Below are positions 1 through 11,800 of a DNA stretch of 64,000 nt, piece after piece. The stretch is taken from positions 19,638,701 through 19,702,700 of the forward strand of contig JAVTVX010000016.1 in assembly GCA_033439265.1 (NCBI GenBank), given 5' to 3'. The notes beneath the pieces were generated by a model. It saw only the letters and a list, made by a program, of their open reading frames with translations, made no database searches and had not been told where the DNA came from. The stretch is from Dillenia suffruticosa. Taxonomy: Eukaryota; Streptophyta; Magnoliopsida; Dilleniales; Dilleniaceae. Every line of letters begins with the position of its first letter. The stretch's first letter is position 1. A program made the translations under genes and the position numbers.

Positions 1-1446
1 ACTCGACTAATGCGATTCGAGTATTGTGGGGTTCATTAAAAAATTGACTCTCTCAATTCTCAATTCTCTATTTTCATAACTATTCATCATTAAAAAAGTG
101 TAGTGCTCTACTTGATCAGAAATCCATCAATGAGATCTTCGGTATTATTTCGCAAAATAATGATTCTAAATATGATTAATTTATGAAATTTGTTTTTTTT
201 TTTTTTTTGTAGATTCTTAAAATAATGAGATATTTTGTCAGCACGATCCGCCATTGAAGAGGGTTATTAATGCAAAATTCTTTCGTGTTTACAATTACAA
301 CATTTGCTTCAACAAATGACAACTCTGTAACATAAAAAATATTACGTTTTGGTTTTTATTAATTTCGGATGTTTCGTACATATAAGTATAAATTAATTAT
401 TATTCTTGAGACTATGAAAATTTATTAATTAATCAAGAATTTATTTAATCAATAATAAATAAATTATTAATTTATAGAGACATTCTTCGTACTTCTTTTC
501 AAACCATTGAATTTAATATGTGTACGTATTGAATTTGATGTATATACATATTTCTTCTCTTTCTTTTCTTTTACCCAAACAGTAAAACATGTAATTATAT
601 TTAATGCTTGCCCTCATTTTTTTTTACTTGATCAATGACATCCGGATTATCTGACTAATCCGATTCAAATATTATAAGGTTCAATTTATGGGTAAACTTT
701 CTCGATACCTATTTTTTTTTTTTTTAAATTCGAACTCAACATTTTGATTAAAATCCATCTTCATCGTCAATTTTACCCATTTCTAGTCGGACCAGCACCA
801 CTACCATTGCTGCCAATAGTAACAATTAAAGCTTGATTCTGATTACTTTCAACCCACTGAACATGGTTAGAACCTCATTTAACCTCAACGATATTTATAT
901 ATCCTTAATTCTGAGGTGTTATCTTCATTTTTTGCTGTCTGCCCCATAAACCTCAACCACCACAACTCACATCGAAAATGTGCTACGAGGTTTTAATCAT
1001 GGTAAAAAATAAAGAAGTGAGACAAAATCTAACATCGATTTGAAGAAAAGAAGTTCATCGGTGGCAGAGGAAGCTTTACTGGTGTAATCTGTTGGAGGGT
1101 TTGGAATTGAGAATGAAGAAGGTTTTTTGACATTGTGCTCTTGAATTTTGTGGTTTAATCCAAGTAAAAACTTAAAAAAAGTGTTACACCCACTTGACTA
1201 AAATCTCAAGTTTGCAAGTGTGGGAAAGAATCTCTAAATTAGGTCTCATAGGAAACTCAATAAGATAAATCGAGTTTCCAAACACAGATAGTCAAGCAAA
1301 TAGAAAAGAATTTATCTAAATCCAGTTAAATTTGAATTCAGCTTTCTCAAAAGAAGGAGGTAAAAGCAACAATATATTACTAGACCCATAAGGACAGAGA
1401 ACGTCTGAAATCCGATTTCCCATAAACCAAGGCATATAATCACTAC

Positions 1447-1553
1447 ATTGTTGCAGAGGAAATGTTGGTAGGTTACAAGTTGACAACTAAAAGCACCAAG
1501 CTCCCAACCATGGAGCATCTTATTACCCCCAAATCACCTTCTAATACTTTTAG
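1447..1553. repeat. Dispersed direct repeat, copy 1
   Basis: This 107-bp segment is closely similar to 2437-2546 in the same orientation. Shared blocks include GGTTACAAGTTGACAAC and CAACCATGGA. The copies lie about 990 bp apart and differ by scattered substitutions and small indels. The origin is unknown: it may be a local duplication or two copies of one unclassified repeat. Confidence 0.7.
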
Positions 1554-2436
1554 CTCTCTCTCTCTCTCTCTCTCTCGTAGGTGTATCTACCATCAATCAA
1601 TCGGAATTTACATTTAACCCGACTAAATTAAGTCTGAACACTGTATAATTCATTTGAGGTTGGCTCTCTCAACTTCTGTTTTTTATTCTCTACCAAAAAA
1701 AAAAATGTTATTTAATTTATGGTATCAAATTTTAGAAATTATATTGTATTTCTTACGCATAAAAATTAAATTTTTTATAAATCAAAATTCTTTGTTGTTC
1801 TAATAATTTTTAATATTAAAATTACCAAGCTTTGGGGCTACATGCATCCTATATGTATCCTCCCGCTGACCATAATTTGCTAATTTGAGGTCCTTTCCGG
1901 GAATCCCGAATTTCATTCCCAAATTATACTCCTTAATGTGGGCAGATGATGCATCCAAATAGGCGTCTAAAATATAAATAGCAAAAAGAAAATATATAAA
2001 GAAATGTATATATTTTCAAAAAACAAAATAAAATTCTTTTTATAAAATTTTAAATTTGTCATTAAATTAAAATAACTTTTGACAAAATTATTGAAATTTA
2101 TATCCCCCACCAGGGAAGAAAAATATAAAGAAAGAAAGAAAGAAAGAAACCTACTCTTGGTTAAGCTCTAGACCCACATACATCCAATCAAAGGCATCAA
2201 AAGTTTTAAGGTGGAGTTTGATAATCGACTTTTTTTTTTAATTTATTTCTATTTTATTTTTATATTTTTTGATTAAAATAAAATATTTAATAAAAATAAA
2301 ATTTTATAAGTAAAAATTAAATATCTCCATAAATTATCATAATATTAATAATTTATTGAACTTGATCTCAACTTTCTCAGAACAGAATCTAAATCTAAAA
2401 CGACTAATAGATTACAAGAATCACAGTGAAAGCAAT

Positions 2437-2546
2437 ATTGGTGCAGAGGAAATGTTTGCAGGTTACAAGTTGACAACAAAAAAAGTAACGAGCTCACAAC
2501 CATGGATCATCTTATTGCTCCCAAATCATCATTTAACTACTTTTAG
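2437..2546. repeat. Dispersed direct repeat, copy 2
   Basis: Second copy of the 107-110 bp repeat seen at 1447-1553. It lies close to the probable 3' end of the PU1 transcript. No open frame is shared between the copies, so a non-coding repeat is more likely than a duplicated gene fragment. Confidence 0.7.
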
Positions 2547-2599
2547 GTTATATCAGCTGCAGATTTCCTCTCTATTCACACATTGTTCAATAATTCTTA

Positions 2600-2870
2600 C
2601 AACAAAGGCTGACCCAGAAACAGCCAACCACATAACTGATGCATTCATCTATCTTCTGAGCTAGTTTCCACACCTCTAAACCTCTTCAGATCAGAATGAG
2701 GTATGTGCCAGATTGATGCCTTCTGGGCTGAGGCCTTAAATTATCTGGGGACAATCTGAAAATTTTCTGCATTCAACATTACTATTCAACCCGCATAATC
2801 AATGAGAGCACTCAATGGGCATAAACCGTGTGCATAGATGCTGTAGCAAAGAGAACTAGAAAGGCTCAAA
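2600..2870 (-). other. Probable 3' untranslated region of PU1
   Basis: This follows the PU1 stop codon on the minus strand. It is less AT-skewed than the DNA beyond it and has no long frame. A GT-rich stretch with A-rich hexamers near 2580-2620 could mark polyadenylation, but the exact end cannot be read from sequence alone. Confidence 0.4.
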
Positions 2871-5800
2871 TCAAATGTTCCGAGGCTCGACAAATACAGC
2901 TGTTGCCCTGGCAGGCACAGTGAAAGACCCAGTTCCTGCTTCATATGTTGAGTTCTCCACAATATTATCTGTTGAAGTCGACTGCATACAGAAAGCAAAA
3001 TTAGCAGCAAGATTTAAAAAATCAGATAAAAAGGCAGACTCAAAGTTCATTAATTTTTTCCAAAGGAAAAGTACAAACCTGAACCGGATGCAGTTGGAGA
3101 GATCTTGCCCGCAGCCCAGGACTGGAAAATGAGATCTCATTTGGGCAGACATTGAAGACAACAACAATGTACGAATAGCTGTTGAAAACAAACAAAAAAT
3201 AAAATAAAGCTGTAGTAAGACGGTCATAGTATTATGGTAACAGTATATTTTATGATAACTCACATGGGATCCAGTTGAGCCAACCCAGGGACACCTTCGG
3301 TACCATCTTCTATGCTCATCACTATGACACCTGGGACTGCTGACGGGCCTGTATTATGGAAACACAACCGCTCCTAAAGAGATAAAGCCCATCATCATTA
3401 ATGAGATAAGGGAGTCCGAGTGAAATTAAGTTGGAGAGAGCTTAATCATTTCATCTAGAACGGAGTTCAAACTGTATAACAATAATAAAGATCAACCACC
3501 ATTTACCCACAAACAGGCTCCAGTCAACCACGGGGGGAGGGGGGGAAGAAGAAAAGAAACACAACAACAACTTAACTTATGCATTGAAAAGAAAATAATT
3601 ATTTTTCCACTCATGACTGCATCTAATCAAGGGTCAAATTTCATAGGCCTTGGGATTTGTAATTGATCTCACCTGGATGTCTTCTGCAGTCCTCAAACGA
3701 AAAAGTGGTGTTGAATACCTAATCTTTAGAATGTTTGAAAAATTCTCCACAGCTGCAAGAATATGATTCTTCCCAGGCTTCAAGGATGGATTTGCCAGCC
3801 TTGGCCTGATTCTGAAAATCAAAGAGTCGTCTAAAATTTGAATAAAGAAACAATCATTTTTTTTAAAGGACAATCAATCATAATGCAATGCTTACATTGG
3901 CCAGTTTCTTTCATTTTTCTCTCTTGGTGGCAGTCCAACACCCCAGTTGTTAGAGTTGTAGCTGAAGTCCAACCTATATAATCAGCAACAATTTACAAAT
4001 TTTAAGTGCACCAAAGCCATTATGGTTTTGTTGGGTTTTCCTCAGGTCCAATTTTAAGCCCATTTTTCAATTTATGTAAACATAAAAAGAAAAAAAAATG
4101 TTGTGTGTGGTGAAAACTCTCAGCCGAGGGTTGAGACTGTGCAACTGTGAGATAGTGTGTGGAATGTTTGAGAGTTTGGCTGTGTACTCCATTTTTTCTT
4201 CTCTCATAGTGCAATCTCCCTTGATCTGCTCGTGGATATAGGTCTTATAACCAAACCACGTAAATCCTTGTGTTCATTACAATTTATCTTTCGCTTAGCT
4301 CATCAAATCTGGTATCAGAGCTCAATTTTTTGCAATTTTGCATTTTGTCATTGGTTTTAAGCGTGAGAAGGGTTCTTTTGATTTCACGGGGTTCCTCAAA
4401 GAATTAGAGCTTATTTCCCTAGAATCTACATCTCCCAATCTACCCGCCATCGTTGAGATTGCCGAATTTTATCATCAGATTTTTCCTCACTCTCTAGCAG
4501 AAGTTCAGAGTTTTGAGCTTCGTAGTTCATGTATTTATGGCCTTATTCATCGGAACCCCCCACCATCATTGGATACATTCTCAAGTTCGACTAGATCACA
4601 GAAAATCATCATCGGAATTCACTAGGGAGAAGCACACTTGCCGGTGTCATTCTCGATGAGGGTGGCCGTTATTTAGCAGGCCAGATAATCTTGTGACGTG
4701 AGTTCACCAAATCATTTAATCTCGGTCTTTTCTTGTTTTTAAGGGTGGTGTTGCTTTGTGTAGGTGATGCATGATTATATCATGAGCTATAGGGTGTGAG
4801 CCATCAGATTGGTTATTGATCTGTTAACCCATTACCTTTGCACATTCACCGTTGACCATTGACTTTAACCATTGGCCATTGACTTTGATTTTCAACCATT
4901 GCCCATTTTTTCACAGACCCTTCCCACCATTTTTGGACGTCCTAAGTCCATTTTGGAGGTTGGTTTTTTGATTTGCCAAGTATTTTAGCTGTTTTGGGCG
5001 ATACTAGTTGTTAGCAATGGAAAGTCATGCAACAAAAATGATTCTCTTGAATGGAACTAATTACCATTCTTGAAAGGATAAAATATGAAAGACAAATTCA
5101 TTATTAAAAAAATGTTTAAATCAATTTTTATGATAGAAAAACCTGTTAATATCAGTGACAAGGATTGGAAAATCCTTCGATCGAAAGTTTGTGCATTTAT
5201 TAGACAATGAATTGATTATAATATGTTGAACTATATCTGTGATGAAGCTCGATTGTATGTAGGGGAAAATGGTTTCCATAGTATTACGTGATCAGGGAGT
5301 TGATATATTTGAGATACAAAGATGGGACTTCATGACTGATCACTTGAATGACTTTCAAGGTTTATTAAACCAATCGAGTGGTTTAGGGATTAATTTGATG
5401 ATCAGATTAGAGATTTGATATTTCTTGGTTCTTTGCCAGAAACATGCAAAAAATTTAGAGTGACAGTTTGCAATACAACTCCTCGTGGCGTAGTTTCTTG
5501 GGACTTGGCCAAAAATAGCATCATTAATGAAGAGAATAGAAGATGTCCAAAGGTAACTATTGCTTCACAATCAAAAATTGTAGTTGTTAAAGTGTAGAGG
5601 GAGAAATGAGTCTAGAGATCACAGTAAAAGAGATAAAGATTAGAAGCAAGTCCAGAGGCAAATTCTCAAATGTTGTGTATTATCATTGTGGTAAAAAATG
5701 ACATATCAAGAAGCTTTGTTGGAAACCGAAGAAAAGAACAAGGGGAAGAACAATGGCAAGAGTAGTAATCAGAAAATTGATACTAAAGAGAGAATTATTA

Positions 5801-8800
5801 CCACGGATGAGAATTTTCTTCTAGTTTGTGATGATGCAATTAATCTTGTGGATTCCAATATCAGTTGGATACTTGACAGTGGTGCTACCATCTATGCCAC
5901 TTTTCTTAAGGGTCTGTTTAAGGGTCAGTTTACATCCATGACACTTGGTAATTTTGAAAGTGAGAATAGGAAATAATGGTCATTCTAAGATGGACAGTGT
6001 GGGAGACAATTTTTTTGGAAATCAGTAATGGTGCAATGGCACAAGATTAATTCCTAATGATGCGAGATATGAACCTAACATTCAATTGATTGTAATTTCT
6101 GTTTGTAAGTTTGATGATAATGATTTTTACAATATTTTCTTCAATGGACAGTGGAAGCTAATTAGGGGTAACTTAGTTGTGGCAAGAGGTAAAAAAATAT
6201 TACAGATTGTACTTGATGCAAGCCAAGTGCTCTCATGAGTGTATTGGTGTTACACATAATGATGTAACTGATTTGTGACATAAGAGACTTGGGCATATGA
6301 GTGAAAAAGGGATGAATGTACTTGCCAAGAAAAACATGTTATCTACATTGAAAGGTAAAGATTTGAAGAGGCGTGATCATTGGCTAGCAGGGAAACAGAA
6401 CAAGTCAGTTTCAAGAGTCATCCTCCTCCCAGAAAATCAGAGGTGCGGGATTTGGTTCGTTCTGATTTGTGTGGTCCCATTAAGACATTGACACATGGTG
6501 TGTCCTCATATTTTGTGACAATTATTGATAATCACCCAAGAAAAATTTGGGCTCCCACTAAAGTCTTAAGGATTAAGCAACAGATGTTTTTATGCAGTTT
6601 CCTAGTTCAGCAGAGAGAGATCGGTAAGAAACTAAAGTGCATTCGAACAAATAATGGGTGAAACTATATTGGACTATTTGATGAGTACTCTTAAGTATCA
6701 AGGTATTTGATGTCAGAGAACTCCACCAAAACACCTCAATTAAATGGCTTAAGTGAGCTGGGAGGATGAACAAAACACTGGTAGAGAGAGTCACATGTTT
6801 GTTGTCATATGCCAAGTTACCAAAAATTTTTTGGGGCTAGGCTTTAAATACCATTGGTCATTTGATTAATCTCTCACCTAGTGTTCCTTTGTTGTCTAAT
6901 GTTCCTGGTATGAACAGATAAAGATGCTCCATATAATCACTTGCGTGTCTTTTGTTGTAAGGATTTTGTGCATATCCTTAAGAGGTCTAAACTTGATGTG
7001 AAGACTAGGCAGTGTTTTTAGGTTATGAACAAAATCAGTTTGGCTACACACTGCATGATCCAATAGAGAAGAAGCTTGTCAGATGCAAAGATGTGGTTTT
7101 TGTTGAGAATTAGGCCTAAGACAGAGTCTTCAGCTTGTTCAGTTGATTTGGATTCGATTTCCATGACCACTGCTTTGCAACAGCTTAAAGATGTTCAGAA
7201 TGTAGGAGTACAGAACGACTAGCATAATTTAGTAGATGTAGATATTTCTATGCAGGTTGATCTTAATGATAGTGATCATGATCATCCTATTGTTGCAGAA
7301 TCTACCTATTGTTCCTCTTAGAAGGTCTACTAGAGCTGAGAGCGTCCCACAGGTACTCTCCTGATGAGTATGTGATGTTGACTGATTGGGGAGAACCCGA
7401 GTATTTTGAAGAAGCTTTGGCAGATGAGCATAAGAAAGAGTGGGTTGAAACTACGTAAGATATGATGAAATCTTTGCACGAGAACACTTTTGATATAATG
7501 GCAATTGCTGAAGGAAAAAAGGACTTGAAGAACAGATAAGGTTTACATGATGAAGTAGGATGAGTTCAGTTTACACCCGAGGTACAAGGCGAGATTGGTC
7601 ATCAAGGGATACAATCAAAGGAAAGGAATTGACTTTCAAGAAATCTTTGCTCCTCTTGTGAAAATATCTTTCATTTGGGTGGTTCTTGGTTTAGCAGCTA
7701 GCCTGGATTTGGAGATTGAGCAGATGAATGTTAAAACTGCTTTGTTCGATGGTGAGTTAGAGGAAGAGATTTACATGGAGCACTCTGAGGGTTTTGAAAT
7801 GAAGGGGAAAGAAAACTGTCTGCAAGTTGAAGAAAAGTATTTATGGCTTGAAGTTGTTGAAGTTTTAGAATGAAAGACACTAAAAGATAAATGAATTCCT
7901 CAAGACTTTATTGAAATTTCAAGGAGAATATACAAGAAATTGAAGCATTTTCTTCATGCCTTCAAAGATCAACTAGAGGCCCTTTTTATAGAGAAAGAGG
8001 GAAGAGAGCTAAAGAGAGAAAAAGAGAGGAAAACAGAGGGAAAACAGAGAGGTTCTGGCCGTTGGGGCTGTCCCCAACGGCTAGTTTTTACTAGCCATTG
8101 GGGCAGTTCCAACGGCTCCTTTAAGGAGCTGTTGGGGCCCTTTTTGGGCCCCTTTGAGACGAGCAAATCTGGGCCCTAAAGGGCCCAGCAGATGCCCACA
8201 GGATGAGCCCATTTAGGGCCTAATTTGGGTCCCTAAATGGGCTGGAAAGACCGGACAAAGACAGGGATAATCTATCCCTTTGAAGTCTTACAAATAGGAT
8301 CCCTAATTCTCCTTCATTTCAACACTCCCCCTTAAGTTGAGTGTGTATATATCTATAACACCTAACTTGTCCATATTTTTGAGGATGTGTTTTGCGATTC
8401 CCGGCTTGGTGAGAATATCAACAACTTGATGAACACTCTTTGTAAAGCTAGGAGTGATGAGCTTTTCTTCAATCTTTTGTCTCACAAAGTGACAATTTAT
8501 TTCGATGTGCTTCGTTCTTTCATGGAAAACCGGGTTTGATGCTATGTGAATTGCCAGTTAATTATCGCAATGAAAATGAATAGAGATTGGGACGGAGAAA
8601 CCAAGTCCTTCAATAAGAGCCTTTAACCAAGCTATCTCACTTGTTGCGGCCACCATCGCTCTATATTCCGCCTCAGTGCTTGATCTTGAGACTACATGTT
8701 TTTTGCTCTTCCATGCCACTAGATTTCCTCTGACAAACATGCAATACCCTATGGTAGATCGTCTATCTTCCGAGTCTCCGGCCCAACCCACATCACAATA

Positions 8801-11800
8801 ACCCATGATTTCTAAGCTGTCGTTTTCCTTCATCCAAATTCCCATGCCTGGAGTGCCTTTTAGGTAATGGAGAATCCTTTCCGTAGCTCTCCAATGCTTT
8901 CTTTTTGGTTTGTGCATGTGTTGACTTACTTGACTCACGACGAATGAAATATCCGGAAGATAGATCAGTCTCCCTACAAGCCTTTGATATCTTTGCTCAT
9001 CCTCATACTCTTCATCATCATCCTTGAGACCGTAGGAGGAACTGATGGGACTACATGCGGACTTAGCACCTAACTTCCCTGTTTCTTGTAAAAGATCATG
9101 CACATACTTTCTTTGTGATAAAACAATCCCATTTGGATAATACGCAAGTTCTATCCCTAAGAAATACTTTAGTTTCCATAAGTCCTTAATGTCAAATTTT
9201 GTTTGAAGAAATTTCCTAACTTGGTTGATTAAATTTAAATCATATCCGGTTATGATTATGTCATTTACATAAACTAACACTATAATGATTTTTCCATTTT
9301 GACTTTTAACAAAGAGAGATGTATCACTATTGTATTTCTTAAAATCATGATTGAGAAGAGTGGTGCTAGGTTTTGCGTACCAAGCTCTTGGAGATTGTTT
9401 GAGGCCGTAAATTGCTTTCTTTAGTTTGCAAACTTTGTTGCTATAATGAGCAAACCCTGGAGGAGCTTTCATATATACTTCTTTTTCTAGATCCCGTTGG
9501 AGAAACGCGTTTGCTACATCCATTTGGAACATTGACCAAGAGTGATTAATTGCAAGAGACAATAAGACCCGAATTGTGTTCATCTTGGCCACCGGTGCAT
9601 AAATCTCTTTGTAATCTACTCCATATGCTTGAGTGAAGCCCTTTGCCACTAATCTTGTCTTGTATTTATCAATACTTGTATCACTCTTATGTTTGATCTT
9701 ATAGACCCATTTGCATCCCACAACCCCTTTTTCTTTTGGAAGTTGTGATATTTCCCATATCCCATTCTTAGCCAAGGCATGTAGCTCATTCTTCATGGCT
9801 TGGACCCATTGAGGATGATGTTTGGTTTCTTCAAAGGTTCTAGGTTCTTGATGTTGGTCTATGTTTCTTATGAAGGCTTGGTGGCTCAAGAAAACATGTA
9901 AGGTGGTATAATAGTCATAAATTGGGTATCTTCGACTCATCCATTCTGATAGAGAAAGTCTAAATTTTGTTGATCTTCGAAGATAAGGAGGATCATTTTG
10001 TTCTTCTAAAACTTGCCCGTGTTCTAAATTAGCTCCCCCTTCCTCTTGGTCCGTTTCATGATCCGAATGAGAAGAGGCCAATTCTTCTTAGGATGGATGA
10101 TCATCTTCCCTTTGAATTGGTTCGTCTTCTTCATTTATTTGAGGTAGATCTTTGATGGTAGGAAGTACTACATTCCAATGATCTTGGTCACATTCTCCCT
10201 CGAGTGCTCTAGGTTCTTCATTTCTACAAAATAAGATTCATTTTCCACAAATATCACATCCTTATATGTGTATAGTTTGTTAGTTAAATGATCATAGCAT
10301 TTATACCCTTTTTCAAATGTGGAATAACCTAAGAACACACATTTTCTTTCTTTTTCATCTACTTTGTTAGTACATGTACATAGCAAGTGCATCCAAAAAC
10401 TTTTAAATGAGAAATATTAGGTTTTCAATTAAGAAGCTTTAAGGGGGATTTTCCTTCTAAGACATTTGAGGGCATAAGGTTTATAAGGTGAGCTACTGTT
10501 TTTATGGTTTCACTCCGATATTCCTTAAGGACATTTGAATGGAACATCATGGCTCTAGCCGTTTCTAATAAATGTCTATTTTTTTTTCGGCCGCTCCATT
10601 TTGTTGGGGAGTATAAACATATGACTTTGATGAATGATCTCTTTTTCTTCTAAGAAATTTTCTAATGCATGACTAATGTATTCACCCCCATGATCAGATC
10701 TAAGGATTTTAATATTGGCATTGAATTGCTTGGTCACATATCTACAATAACTCTTAAGTGTTTCAAAAACCTCAGATTTGGTTACCAATAAATATACCCA
10801 AGTGTATCTAGTTTTGTGATCAATGAAAGTCACAAAGTTTTTAAATCCATTATGGGACACTATGGGAGAAGTTCACACATTAGAATGAATAAGTTCAAAA
10901 GCATTCTCATATATTGTGTTTGAAATAGGATAATACATTCTAGTTTGCTTTCCAAGAACACAAACTTTGCAATGCCTATCTTCTACTTCTAGTTTTGGAA
11001 ATAGGCGTTTCAAAGCTAGGGTCCCCGGATGTCCTAGACGAGCATGCCACAATGAATGCACTTGATTTTGGACAGCAAAAGCTTGATTTTCAAGTAGTAA
11101 AGATTGTGCTTTCTAGACCCCTTGTCAATCAAGTATTCGTTTTGAGATCCTGAAATACAACTTGGTTGGGATCAAAAATGACTTTGCAATTTCGATCTTT
11201 AGTTATTTTGCCTATGGATAATAAGTTAGAGTTGAATTTAGACACACATAAAGATTTAGTTTTCTTGCCAAAGAGTTCAACTTCGCCTAAATGATCAACT
11301 TTTAATTTTTCATCATTAGCAACCTTAACAAACTTATGATCACAAAGTGGGATAAGTTTCTTAGTTTTATCTCTAGTCGACAATATGATTGTCACAACCA
11401 GAATCAATGAGTCAATTATCAAGATGAGATGAATATAGATTGTTACCGGAATGTAGTGCAACTTGGTTCATGAGCTTTTTCATCTCCTTTTGCATTTCCT
11501 CTAACTTGGTTTTGAGGACAGCAACTTGGGAGACCTGCTGGGCGTGCGCCGGTTGCTCCACCTTCTTTTTGTTGTTCTTTGGCCTTAGATGTGGATGAAG
11601 GAACCAACATTTTTCCCTTTTGTGACCAGGTTTTTTGCAATGAGTGCACACGTCTCTTCTTGTGAAATTTTGAGCTTTATTGGCTGCACTATCTTCCTGG
11701 ACAGATTTGAAGGCTTGGGCTTCGGATTTGAGCTTAGTTGCTTCTTCAAGCCTCATACTTGTTTCGGTTCTTTGAATCATAAATTGAATTTCTTGGAATG

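Larger units (their letters stand above)
1..2600. other. AT-rich intergenic region downstream of PU1
   Basis: No coding region can be supported here. Short open frames occur, but they have no recognisable domain and sit in AT-rich, low-complexity DNA. The stretch holds poly-T runs, a CT microsatellite near 1555-1575, an AAAG microsatellite near 2130-2150, and the pair of diverged direct repeats listed separately. Confidence 0.6.
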
